Of a stretch of 64,000 nt of DNA, positions 16,377-24,208 are shown in pieces. The DNA comes from Arthrobacter beigongshangensis (GTDB lineage Bacteria; Bacillota; Bacilli; Bacillales_A; Planococcaceae): assembly GCF_016820585.1 (NCBI RefSeq), contig NZ_JADHDX010000002.1:124001-188000 (forward strand), in the 5' to 3' direction. Both the position numbers and the translations under genes were made by a program. The notes under the pieces were generated by a model. The model had not been told where the DNA came from and made no database searches. It was given only the letters and a program-made list of their open reading frames with translations. The first letter of the stretch is position 1. Every line of letters begins with the position of its first letter.

Positions 16377-16589
16377 TCAACTCGCCGAAAATACTTGTGC
16401 TAACTCCCCAGCCATTTTCGACTTTTCCTGCTCACCTGAACTATTCCACAGTTTTTCGAAGAATACGCCGAGTCCTGGTAATAGGTGTTCCTCGCCTCTC
16501 TTGATGGCATCTTCGACGACGTTACGGACATCTTCCGCTGAATTATTTTTCATGTTTGCCGTAATTGCGTCTCGTATTTGAAAATCCAT
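16377..16589 (-). CDS. sspI: Small acid-soluble spore protein SspI
   Basis: 70 residues, the usual SspI size. Typical stretches are MDFQIRDAITANMK at the N-terminus and GEEHLLPGLGVFFEKLW in the middle. SspI is a minor SASP of the spore core made in the forespore, presumably under sigma-G. GGAGGATG lies just before the ATG. It is divergent from ysgA, exactly as in B. subtilis, which supports the call. The two coding regions are separated by about 90 bp. Confidence 0.95.
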   Translation of the reverse strand: MDFQIRDAITANMKNNSAEDVRNVVEDAIKRGEEHLLPGLGVFFEKLWNSSGEQEKSKMAGELAQVFSAS

Positions 16590-16681
16590 TTTATCATCCT
16601 CCTACCATCATTTTGGACACAAATATCGCCAACTATACGGGCATTTGTTACACTGAAAAGAAAAAGGCGGTAACGACGAAT

Positions 16682-17446
16682 ATGAAACGCATTGAATCCC
16701 CACAAAACTCACTCGTGAAACATTGGAAAAAACTTGTGACAACACGAAAAGAACGTGACAAAACGGAAGAATTTCTTGTAGAAGGCTTTCATCTGGTTGA
16801 AGAAGCATTAAAAAAAGACGGAGTGATACTTGCATTAATCATCCGAGATGGCGTTGAATTTCCCGCGGGTTGGTCAACGGAAGGTGTACATATTGTTGAA
16901 GTCAACAGTGCGGTTGCGAAAGAAATTTCAGAAACAGAGCATTCACAAGGTGTCTATGCGCATTGCCGACAGCCTAAACATATTGAAGAAGATTTCATAT
17001 CATGGAAAAAACTATTGCTAGTTGACGCGGTCCAAGATCCAGGCAATGTTGGCACGATGATTCGCACAGCGGATGCTGCTGGCATGGATGCGGTTATTCT
17101 CGGAAAAGGCTCAGCTGATCCGTATAATCCGAAAACCGTCCGTTCTGCTCAAGGCTCTCACTTTAATATCCCGGTTGTTCGGGGGGATTTATTGGAATGG
17201 GCAACGAAGTCAAAACAAGCCGGCATCAAGGTGCTTGGCACAGGATTGCAAAATGCAGTCAACCATTCCGATATCGAGCCGCAAACGGAATTTGCATTGA
17301 TTATGGGCAATGAAGGTAGCGGCGTAGACTCTGAATTACTAGCACTGGCAGACGCAACTGTTAAAATTCCGATGTATGGCAAAGCCGAGTCCTTAAATGT
17401 TGCTGTGGCAACAGGGATCCTGCTATATTCGTATTCGAGAAATTAA
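16682..17446 (+). CDS. ysgA: TrmH/SpoU-family RNA 2'-O-methyltransferase (YsgA)
   Basis: 254 residues. An N-terminal substrate-binding segment (RIESPQNSLVKHWKKL...EFLVEGFHLVEEA) is followed by a SPOUT knot domain with three motifs: DPGNVGTMIRTADAAG (motif 1), LIMGNEGSGV (motif 2) and IPMYGKAESLNVAVATGILLY (motif 3). It uses S-adenosylmethionine to methylate a ribose in rRNA or tRNA; the target is not known. The ATG at 16682 follows AAAGGCGG at longish spacing. An upstream extension reading into the sspI promoter region is unlikely. Gene order sspI-ysgA-pheST matches B. subtilis. Confidence 0.92.
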   Translation: MKRIESPQNSLVKHWKKLVTTRKERDKTEEFLVEGFHLVEEALKKDGVILALIIRDGVEFPAGWSTEGVHIVEVNSAVAKEISETEHSQGVYAHCRQPKHIEEDFISWKKLLLVDAVQDPGNVGTMIRTADAAGMDAVILGKGSADPYNPKTVRSAQGSHFNIPVVRGDLLEWATKSKQAGIKVLGTGLQNAVNHSDIEPQTEFALIMGNEGSGVDSELLALADATVKIPMYGKAESLNVAVATGILLYSYSRN

Positions 17447-17456
17447 CGTTCCTTTG

Positions 17457-17485
17457 TTGATGAACAAAATGATTTCGGGTATACT
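17457..17485 (+). promoter_or_regulatory. Promoter of the pheST leader
   Basis: TTGATG (17457-17462), a 17-nt spacer and TATACT (17480-17485), placing the transcript start near 17492, just before the T-box. Confidence 0.75.
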
Positions 17486-17491
17486 AGTAGT

Positions 17492-17753
17492 TATGAATTA
17501 AAATAAAAAAGCAATGACTGGGAAAAGTAAGCACTACACGAACCGAAAGGGAATCTGCGCCTTGACTGAAAGCGTAGGTGGGCAAGTGTTTGTTGAAGTT
17601 CACCCCATGAGCTGCCATCGGGATCAGCGTATGCTGTAAAGATGTGCCGGCGCCGGACCGTTATTCCGATTTGAGTGATCATGCCTTCGGGTGTGATAAT
17701 CAGGGTGGTACCGCGAAATCGTCCTCGTCCCTTTTATAGGGGCGAGTTTTTTT
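17492..17753 (+). ncRNA. T-box leader responding to uncharged tRNA-Phe
   Basis: The T-box sequence AGGGTGGTACCGCG lies at 17702-17715. A terminator follows with arms CTCGTCCC and GGGGCGAG and seven T (17724-17753). Stem I is closed by GGG/CCC, carries an AGTA loop-E strand, and has AAGCACT pairing with AGTGTTT above the specifier loop. The specifier reads GAAGTTCA, giving UUC (17599-17601), a Phe codon, in line with pheST behind it. Uncharged tRNA-Phe should favour the antiterminator. Confidence 0.94.
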
Positions 17754-17828
17754 GTTTTTAATAATTGGGGTTGAAACCCAATTATTAAAAACAAGCCTCC
17801 GGCGGATGTCACAGATTTTGAGGGGAGT

Positions 17829-17958
17829 CAGGAAGGCAGTCTAAGTTCGCGACGTCCGAAAAAGTGCCTTAATTTCTGCAAAGAACACAGAAATACGGCA
17901 AACCGAACCCTTCGCTGTTCGATTCGCAACGACTGCATGACCTACATCCTGTAGGCCT
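17829..17958 (+). repeat. Family D repeat (D1), itself split by a B element
   Basis: The outer parts GGAAGGCAGTCTAAGTTCGC (from 17831) and CAACGACTGCATGACC plus CTACATCCTGTAGG correspond to an uninterrupted copy on the minus strand at 55694-55757. Confidence 0.7.
17866..17924 (+). repeat. Family B repeat (B1)
   Basis: A 59-bp unit GCCTTAATTTCTG...CAGAAATACGGC followed by CGAAC-N8-GTTCGATT. A second copy of the same length is at 50936-50994. Both keep the hairpins TTTCTG/CAGAAA (or its variant) and CGAAC/GTTCG. Confidence 0.7.
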
Positions 17959-18057
17959 CTTGCTCAATTCAAAATCTGGACGCAAATACGCCAAGGCGTA
18001 TTTGATTTTATATGGCAGGTGCACTACACTTTTGTTAATTTCGAAAGGAGAATTACA

Positions 18058-19095
18058 ATGGAAGCACAATTAGAACAGTTGAAAGATGAGGCGCTTGCGA
18101 AAATCGAAGCAGCTTCAGATGTAAAAGCATTAAACGAAGTCCGTGTTGCCTACTTAGGGAAAAAAGGGCCGATTACCGACCTGCTAAAAGGCATGGGGAA
18201 ATTACCAGCTGAGGAACGTCCGAAAATGGGGGCGCTCGTCAATGTCATCCGTGAAGCAGTCACTGAGGTACTAGAAGAACGCATGGCGAAACTCGAGGAG
18301 TTAGCTATCAACGAACAGCTTGCGAACGAATCAATTGACGTGACATTGCCAGGTCGCCCTGCGCGTACGGGGAATCATCATCCACTGACACGCGTTGTGG
18401 AAGAAATCGAAGACTTCTTCATTAGCATGGGTTATGAAATTGCAGAAGGTCCTGAAGTTGAAAAAGATTATTATAACTTTGAGGCGCTGAACTTGCCGAA
18501 AGGGCATCCAGCACGTGATATGCAGGATTCTTTCTATATTTCAGAAGATATTCTTCTGCGCACGCACACTTCTCCTGTTCAAGCACGAACGATGGAAGCA
18601 AAGGGAGGCGCACCAATTAAAATCATTTGCCCGGGTAAAGTCTATCGCCGTGATAGCGATGACGCGACACATTCGCATCAGTTTACGCAAATTGAAGGGC
18701 TTGTTATCGGTGAAGATATTCGTATGAGTGATTTAAAAGGGACGCTATCTTTATTCTCGAAAAAAATGTTTGGGGATGAGCGTGAAATACGTTTACGTCC
18801 AAGCTTCTTCCCGTTCACAGAGCCATCTGTTGAAATGGATATTTCATGCTTCAAATGTGGTGGAGACGGCTGTAATGTTTGTAAGAAAACAGGTTGGATT
18901 GAGATTTTGGGTGCCGGTATGGTACACCCGAACGTGCTGAAAATGGCTGGTTATGATCCAACTGTTGTATCAGGCTTCGCTTTCGGTATGGGGCCTGAAC
19001 GGATTGCAATGTTAAAATACGGTGTGGAAGATATTCGTCATTTCTATACGAATGACGTGCGCTTTGTGTCGCAATTCCACCGGACGGAAGCGTAA
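18058..19095 (+). CDS. pheS: Phenylalanine-tRNA ligase alpha subunit
   Basis: Catalytic subunit of the alpha2-beta2 synthetase that charges tRNA-Phe. Its 345 residues show an N-terminal coiled-coil for tRNA binding (about 1-85), class II motif 1 near [14 protein letters not shown], motif 2 ([20 protein letters not shown]) and motif 3 ([17 protein letters not shown]). A Cys-rich insert ([16 protein letters not shown]) near 265 is usual in Bacillales. AAAGGAGAAT precedes the ATG. It is controlled by the Phe T-box and is 12 nt ahead of pheT. Confidence 0.98.
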   Translation: MEAQLEQLKDEALAKIEAASDVKALNEVRVAYLGKKGPITDLLKGMGKLPAEERPKMGALVNVIREAVTEVLEERMAKLEELAINEQLANESIDVTLPGRPARTGNHHPLTRVVEEIEDFFISMGYEIAEGPEVEKDYYNFEALNLPKGHPARDMQDSFYISEDILLRTHTSPVQARTMEAKGGAPIKIICPGKVYRRDSDDATHSHQFTQIEGLVIGEDIRMSDLKGTLSLFSKKMFGDEREIRLRPSFFPFTEPSVEMDISCFKCGGDGCNVCKKTGWIEILGAGMVHPNVLKMAGYDPTVVSGFAFGMGPERIAMLKYGVEDIRHFYTNDVRFVSQFHRTEA

Positions 19096-19107
19096 GGGGG
19101 AGAGGAC

Positions 19108-21519
19108 ATGTTAGTGTCTACAAAATGGTTAAGTGATTACGTAAATATAGAAGGTATCGCTCCTGAAGAACTGGCGGAGAAAATTACGCGCTCAGGAATC
19201 GAAGTCGATTCCATCATCGACCGCTCACAAGGTATGACGAATGTTGTTGTGGGCTATGTAAAAGAATGTGTGAAACACCCAGAAGCGGATAAATTGAATA
19301 TTTGTCAAGTGGATGTTGGGGAAGAAGTAACGCAAATTATTTGTGGTGCGGCAAATATTGCAGAAGGACAAAAAGTTATCGTAGCACGCCCTGGCGCAGT
19401 TTTACCGGGTAATTTTAAAATTAAAAAAGCAAAATTGCGCGGTGAAGAGTCGAACGGTATGATTTGTTCATTACAAGAGCTTGCTGTTGAAGGGAAGCTT
19501 GTACCAAAAGCTTACGCGGAAGGCATTTATGTGCTTCCAGATACTGCGGTACCTGGAGAGAATGCATTGCCGCTTATTGGACTCGATGACACGGTGCTTG
19601 AATTTGATTTGACACCAAACCGTTCGGATGCACTAAGCATGCTTGGCGTGGCTTACGAAGTTGGCGCGATTTTATCACAGGGTATTCAATTACCGGAAAT
19701 TACGTATACGGAATCTGCTGATAAAGCGGAAGATGTGTTGAAATTGCGTATTGATGCAAAAGAAGATAATCCGATGTACGTAGCGAAAGTTGTGAAAAAC
19801 GTCAAAATTGCTGAATCACCGTTATGGTTGCAAAATCGTTTGATGGCAGCTGGTGTACGACCGCATAATAATGTAGTCGACATTACGAACTACGTATTGA
19901 TGGAATACGGTCAGCCGCTTCATGCATTCGATTATGACCGTCTTGGAACGGGTGAAATCGTTGTTCGATCGGCAGAAGAAGGCGAAAAAATTACGACGTT
20001 AGATGAAACAGAGCGGACGTTGAAATCGCTTAACCTCGTCATTACAAATGGCAAAGAACCTGTCGCTATTGCAGGTGTTATGGGTGGATTAAATTCCGAA
20101 GTGCATGATGGAACGACAACTGTTGTTATTGAATCGGCTTATTTTGCACCGGGATCTGTCCGTCAAACTTCGAGAGAACTTGGACTGCGTAGTGATGCGA
20201 GCACGCGCTTTGAAAAAGGCGTCGATCCACAACGTGTCATTGCAGCGGCAGAACGTGCAGCCCAGTTGATGGCTGACATCGCGGGCGGCGAAGTGTTAAG
20301 TGGTTCAGTCATTGTCGATGAGCTCGACAAGACACCTGCGCGCATTACGGTTTCACCAGATTATATTAATAATCGTCTTGGTATGAAAATCTCTCTAGAA
20401 GAGATGCTGTCTATTTTAGATAGACTGCAAATTGAAACAAAAGCTGTTAATGGCAAGCTCGTCATTGACGCGCCGACTCGTAGACAGGATCTGCGTATCG
20501 AAGAAGATATTATCGAGGAAATTGCACGTATGTATGGCTATGATCATATCCCAATGACACTTCCAGTTGCGGAATCGACACCAGGTGGTTTGTCGTCGTA
20601 TCAGGCGAAACGCCGTACAGTGAGGGCTTTTCTTGAGGGAGCAGGACTGTATCAGGCACTGTCGTATTCATTGACATCGAAAGAACAGGCGCAAGCCTAT
20701 GCACTTGAAACTGCACCAGTTACGGAATTATTGATGCCGATGAGTGAAGACCGCAGTACGCTTCGCCAAAGTATCATTCCGCACCTTTTGGAAGCCGCGA
20801 CTTATAATGTGGCACGTCGTACGGACTCGGTTGCATTGTATGAAACAGGTTCAGTATTCCTCGGGGAGCAAGAAGATGGTCTGCCACAGGAAGTCGAGCA
20901 TGTAGCAGCAGTGATGACGGGTAAATGGGTGGATCACGCATGGCAGGCTGAAACGAAGATGGTTGATTTCTTCGTGCTGAAAGGCATTGTCGAAGGCATG
21001 ATGGATAGTCTTGGGCTTGTGGAAGGCTTATCATTTGAACAAGCGCAGCTGGATGGTATGCACCCAGGTCGCACAGCAAATATTTTTTATAATGGCGAGC
21101 GAATTGGTTTGATTGGTCAAATTCACCCGACAGAACAGAAAAAGCGCGATTTGAAAAATACTTATGTGATGGAAATGAATCTTGCGAAAATCCTTGCGAT
21201 TGAAACGGCCGAATTAGTCTATGTACAAGTTCCACGTTTCCCATCGATTTCAAGAGATATTGCACTTGTTGTATCGAGTGAAACATCTGCAGGTACATTG
21301 GAGCATGTTATTCGCAACGCGGGCGGAAAATTGTTGAAAACAGTTCGTTTGTTCGACTTGTACGAAGGCGCGAACGTTGAGGAAGGCAAGAAATCTGTTG
21401 CATTCTCGTTGACGTACGCAGACCCAGAGCGCACATTGACAGACGAAGAGGTCGTCAAAGCGCATGACAAAGTGTTGAACGCATTAACAACAGAAGCAGG
21501 GGCATTGCTTCGGGGGTAA
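19108..21519 (+). CDS. pheT: Phenylalanine-tRNA ligase beta subunit
   Basis: 803 residues, the usual bacterial length. Domains in order: a tRNA-binding/OB domain (about 40-150, VGYVKECVKHPEADKLNICQ), the B3/B4 editing region (about 200-400, DITNYVLMEYGQPLHAFDYD), a B5 domain (405-475), the inactive synthetase-like core, and a C-terminal ferredoxin-fold anticodon-binding domain (PRFPSISRDIALVV, about 710-803). It forms the heterotetramer with PheS and hydrolyses mischarged Tyr-tRNA-Phe. GGGGGAGAGG lies before the ATG. It is the second gene of the T-box-controlled operon. Confidence 0.98.
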   Translation: MLVSTKWLSDYVNIEGIAPEELAEKITRSGIEVDSIIDRSQGMTNVVVGYVKECVKHPEADKLNICQVDVGEEVTQIICGAANIAEGQKVIVARPGAVLPGNFKIKKAKLRGEESNGMICSLQELAVEGKLVPKAYAEGIYVLPDTAVPGENALPLIGLDDTVLEFDLTPNRSDALSMLGVAYEVGAILSQGIQLPEITYTESADKAEDVLKLRIDAKEDNPMYVAKVVKNVKIAESPLWLQNRLMAAGVRPHNNVVDITNYVLMEYGQPLHAFDYDRLGTGEIVVRSAEEGEKITTLDETERTLKSLNLVITNGKEPVAIAGVMGGLNSEVHDGTTTVVIESAYFAPGSVRQTSRELGLRSDASTRFEKGVDPQRVIAAAERAAQLMADIAGGEVLSGSVIVDELDKTPARITVSPDYINNRLGMKISLEEMLSILDRLQIETKAVNGKLVIDAPTRRQDLRIEEDIIEEIARMYGYDHIPMTLPVAESTPGGLSSYQAKRRTVRAFLEGAGLYQALSYSLTSKEQAQAYALETAPVTELLMPMSEDRSTLRQSIIPHLLEAATYNVARRTDSVALYETGSVFLGEQEDGLPQEVEHVAAVMTGKWVDHAWQAETKMVDFFVLKGIVEGMMDSLGLVEGLSFEQAQLDGMHPGRTANIFYNGERIGLIGQIHPTEQKKRDLKNTYVMEMNLAKILAIETAELVYVQVPRFPSISRDIALVVSSETSAGTLEHVIRNAGGKLLKTVRLFDLYEGANVEEGKKSVAFSLTYADPERTLTDEEVVKAHDKVLNALTTEAGALLRG

Positions 21520-21560
21520 AGAACAAAAGCGTAGGGCGCCAGGAGTCTAGATGAAATAAA

Positions 21561-21599
21561 GGCTGCATATGGAATTTGGATTCCATATGCAGCCTTTTT
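21561..21599. terminator. Bidirectional terminator between pheT and the lipoprotein gene
   Basis: Perfect 14-bp arms GGCTGCATATGGAA/TTCCATATGCAGCC, loop TTTGGA, T-run on both strands. Confidence 0.9.
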
Positions 21600-21601
21600 C
21601 T

Positions 21602-22180
21602 TTATCGACTAACAGGCTCTACAACACTAAAACCAATATCGGCTTTTAGGTTGTAGCGTTCGTCATCGGTTGCTTCAGCAGGATCTGTACGCGTAAATTG
21701 AGCAGAGCCATGAATGATATATTCGCCTTCAGGAAATTCTTCATTTATCATTGATTTAACAAATTCGACGTATTTTTCTTCATCTTGATCACTGTAACCA
21801 CCGGCAAAGCTATATCTCTGCCGTAGCGGTTCTCCTTTTATTAACGTCGTGACAATCAGTGGTTCATTCATCGCGTAATCGATTTCAATACCTCGAGTTC
21901 TTTCTTCCAACGGAAAATAGAAGGGAGATGCTGCATGGTAAATGTCAATGGAGTCCATTTCTCCTACATACGTTAACTCCGCAAAAATCGCACTACCACT
22001 GAATGTATTATAGACATCTTTTTCAGAGGACAGCTTATAGATGAAATCACCTTCTTGTACCTCAGCTTCTGCTGGTGGAAGAGAGGAGGTATTACCGGGA
22101 TTTACCTTCTCGCTAACCCCACATGCGCTAATCAAAAAAATACAGCAAAATAGAAAAAAGAATTTTCTCACCAGTATCAC
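21602..22180 (-). CDS. Predicted lipoprotein of unknown function
   Basis: 192 residues with a lipoprotein signal peptide: basic RK at residues 5-6, hydrophobic FFFLFCCIFLIS, lipobox LISAC with Cys near 20. The mature part has no motif I recognise. It contains VYNTFSGSAIFAELTYVG and IHGSAQFTRTDP, which read like beta-sandwich strands. It would be anchored on the outer face of the membrane. Its stop lies beside the shared terminator and the start follows TGAGGTGA at good spacing. It is 35 nt from rnhC on the same strand, so the two may be cotranscribed. Confidence 0.75.
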   Translation of the reverse strand: MILVRKFFFLFCCIFLISACGVSEKVNPGNTSSLPPAEAEVQEGDFIYKLSSEKDVYNTFSGSAIFAELTYVGEMDSIDIYHAASPFYFPLEERTRGIEIDYAMNEPLIVTTLIKGEPLRQRYSFAGGYSDQDEEKYVEFVKSMINEEFPEGEYIIHGSAQFTRTDPAEATDDERYNLKADIGFSVVEPVSR

Positions 22181-22214
22181 CTCATTTAATTAGAACGGTT
22201 GAAGTTCAAAAAAG

Positions 22215-23150
22215 TTACTTTCTTTTTCGGGCAGCAATCGCTTTTGCTTTTCTTGCGTTCGCAAAATGCCATTTCGTTAATGATTTCAACGATTCTTCAC
22301 CGCTTTTCAATAGAATCCTGGCAGCTACCTCATCTACTTTAGCCCCTGCTCCTTTCGGCAGTTCGACTCCTGCAATTTGGCTAAGTCGGTCCATCTCCTC
22401 TAAAAATGCCACGCGTGCAATAATGGATGCCGCAGCGACAGCTAGATGTAAACCTTCCGCTTTTGTTGAAAATAGTACGTTTTCTCGCACGATTTCAGAC
22501 TCCGACTGAATGTGATTATAATAAATGCCGCGTTCTGCAAATTGGTCAATCAAAATATAATCGGGTTTTTCGTCTTCCATTTTCCGTAGTACATGCTTGA
22601 GTGCCTGGTTATGAAGAAGCGCTTTGATTTTCCCTTGTGACCATCCACGTGCTTGGACCTCGTTGTATTTATCATTTTTTAGAGTCAAAACGCTATAAAT
22701 AAGTGTCGCTTGCAAATCGGGTGCGATTTTACGCATGAGATCATCCGTTAACTGTTTGGAATCTTTGACGCCAAGTTCTCGAACGAGCTCCACTTGATCG
22801 GCACGCACAAAGCAAGCGGCTACTGTCACAGGGCCGAAGAAATCACCCGTGCCCGTTTCGTCTGAACCGACAACGGACAGCTTAGCAAGGTGGTCAGGTA
22901 ATACATCACCTTTCGTTGTTTCCTTTGCAGAAGCCTTAGTTCCTTCGATTTTACCCCAACGAGCAGCCTCTCTTTCAGCACCTCCACCTTGAAACAGTAC
23001 TTTGCCGGATTTATAGGCAGTGATGGATGTGTCCGTTAGTTTTGCCGCAAAAACGACGCCAGGTGCATTGCGTACAATTTTAGACGCTGCATAATGAACC
23101 ATTACTTTTTTCAATCCTTGATCGTCTACTAAAATAACTTGATTACTCAA
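22215..23150 (-). CDS. rnhC: Ribonuclease HIII
   Basis: Degrades RNA in RNA:DNA hybrids and R-loops. The 311 residues comprise an N-terminal TBP-like substrate domain (about 1-85) and a type 2 RNase H core. The core starts with SVVGSDETGTGDFFGPV (catalytic Asp-Glu pair), continues with KDSKQLTD and DYILIDQFA, and includes AVAAASIIARVAFL. DE at the start of the core (GSDETGTGD) distinguishes HIII from HII. The start is TTG with AGGAAG before it. In B. subtilis rnhC is also divergent from zapA, matching the arrangement here. Confidence 0.96.
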   Translation of the reverse strand: MSNQVILVDDQGLKKVMVHYAASKIVRNAPGVVFAAKLTDTSITAYKSGKVLFQGGGAEREAARWGKIEGTKASAKETTKGDVLPDHLAKLSVVGSDETGTGDFFGPVTVAACFVRADQVELVRELGVKDSKQLTDDLMRKIAPDLQATLIYSVLTLKNDKYNEVQARGWSQGKIKALLHNQALKHVLRKMEDEKPDYILIDQFAERGIYYNHIQSESEIVRENVLFSTKAEGLHLAVAAASIIARVAFLEEMDRLSQIAGVELPKGAGAKVDEVAARILLKSGEESLKSLTKWHFANARKAKAIAARKRK

Positions 23151-23306
23151 TGTAAAACTTCCTTTCGTTGACCAGAAAAGGTCGGCTGTAAACTTATACT
23201 ATATGACGTTACAAGTGAAACCGTTTCATGGTATGATTGGTAACATAGTTTTTAACTTGCTGAATCCATTACGCTGAGTCGTATTTTATCGTGGGAGGTC
23301 ATGTCA

Positions 23307-23567
23307 TTGGCAGACGAACAGAAGACACGCATAACCGTTGACATTTACGGGCAGACTTATACAATTGTCGGTACCGAAACTAGTAGTCATGTGCGGATGG
23401 TCGCCTCGATGGTTGATGACAGGATGCGCGAAATCAGTGCTCGCAATCCGTATCTCGATAGTTCAAAAATCGCTGTGCTCACCGCTGTTAATAGTGTACA
23501 TGACTATCTTAAATTAAAAGAGCAAGTTGAACAAATAGAAGAAGAATTGAATAAGTTGAAGGGTTGA
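23307..23567 (+). CDS. zapA: Cell division protein ZapA
   Basis: An 86-residue FtsZ-ring stabiliser. The N-terminal globular part has [12 protein letters not shown], the centre [13 protein letters not shown] and [16 protein letters not shown], and the C-terminal half is a coiled coil ([19 protein letters not shown]). It promotes FtsZ bundling at midcell. The TTG at 23307 is preferred because GGGAGGT ends only 1-2 nt before the ATG at 23301 and 8 nt before the TTG. It heads zapA-cvpA-polX-mutS2, the order known from B. subtilis. Confidence 0.93.
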   Translation: MADEQKTRITVDIYGQTYTIVGTETSSHVRMVASMVDDRMREISARNPYLDSSKIAVLTAVNSVHDYLKLKEQVEQIEEELNKLKG

Positions 23568-23576
23568 CGGTCTTAC

Positions 23577-24116
23577 ATGCTAGATTTACTTATCTTAATC
23601 CTCCTATTCGGAGGTCTTGTCACAGGTTTTAGACGAGGACTAATTGTACAAATTATACATATGACGGGATTTATCATAGCACTCGTTGTCGCTTTTACGT
23701 ACTATAAGCAACTCGCAGAAAAATTCGTTCTATGGATTCCTTATCCTGGTGTCACGGCGGGTTCTAAGCTATCAATGACAGTTGAACAATTGGATTTAGA
23801 CAGCACATTTTATCGTTTATTGGCATTCGTGCTCATTTTTCTTGTTGTCAAATTTGCTTTGCAGCTCATAGCATCCATGTTCGATTTTTTGAAATATTTA
23901 CCTGTCTTAGGCTTTATCGCGCGATTTACAGGAGCGTTGTTTGGATTCATTGAGTTCTACATCCTCATTTTCCTTGTACTTTATTTGCTCGCAATGGTGC
24001 CAGTAGATTTCCTTCAAGCATTGCTAAGTAAATCAATGCTGGCAAAAACGATGTTTGAACACACTCCGGTATTATCAGAAACGGTGAAAAACTGGTGGTT
24101 CATTTACATGAAATGA
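23577..24116 (+). CDS. yshB: CvpA family membrane protein (YshB)
   Basis: 179 residues with four to five hydrophobic segments and the CvpA N-terminal pattern LLILILLFGGLVTGFRRGLI. The family is linked to colicin V production in E. coli by name only; its role in Bacillales is unsettled. It starts 10 nt after zapA and has a weak ribosome site, so coupled translation is likely. A hairpin with a T-run follows, before polX. Position between zapA and polX is the B. subtilis yshB position. Confidence 0.88.
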   Translation: MLDLLILILLFGGLVTGFRRGLIVQIIHMTGFIIALVVAFTYYKQLAEKFVLWIPYPGVTAGSKLSMTVEQLDLDSTFYRLLAFVLIFLVVKFALQLIASMFDFLKYLPVLGFIARFTGALFGFIEFYILIFLVLYLLAMVPVDFLQALLSKSMLAKTMFEHTPVLSETVKNWWFIYMK

Positions 24117-24117
24117 C

Positions 24118-24148
24118 AGCTTCCCCCTTACCGGAGGGGAGCTTTTTT
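24118..24148 (+). terminator. Terminator between yshB and polX
   Basis: AGCTTCCCCC/GGAGGGGAGCT stem followed by T6. It may attenuate rather than end transcription toward polX. Confidence 0.7.
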
Positions 24149-24208
24149 CAAGATGATCTAGACTTTCAAGAGATGTCTGCGCAATTGAAAAGGTGAGGAG
24201 GGCTTTTG

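Larger units (their letters stand above)
17752..18004 (+). repeat. Family A repeat, copy A2, interrupted by D and B elements
   Basis: The left stem has perfect 18-bp arms (17752-17769 and 17777-17794, starting TTGTTTTTAATAATTGGG). GCCTCCGGCGGATGTCACAG and ATTTTGAGGGGAGTC follow. The element resumes at 17959 with TTGCTCAATTCAAAATCTGG and ends in CAAATACGCC/GGCGTATTTG (17983-18004). About 130 bp (17829-17958) are inserted in its inner hairpin. It lies inside the transcribed leader, between the T-box terminator and pheS. Confidence 0.85.

Noticed and set aside
20774..21298. A 174-codon minus-strand frame within pheT
   Set aside because: Lies fully inside a conserved synthetase gene and has no independent support.
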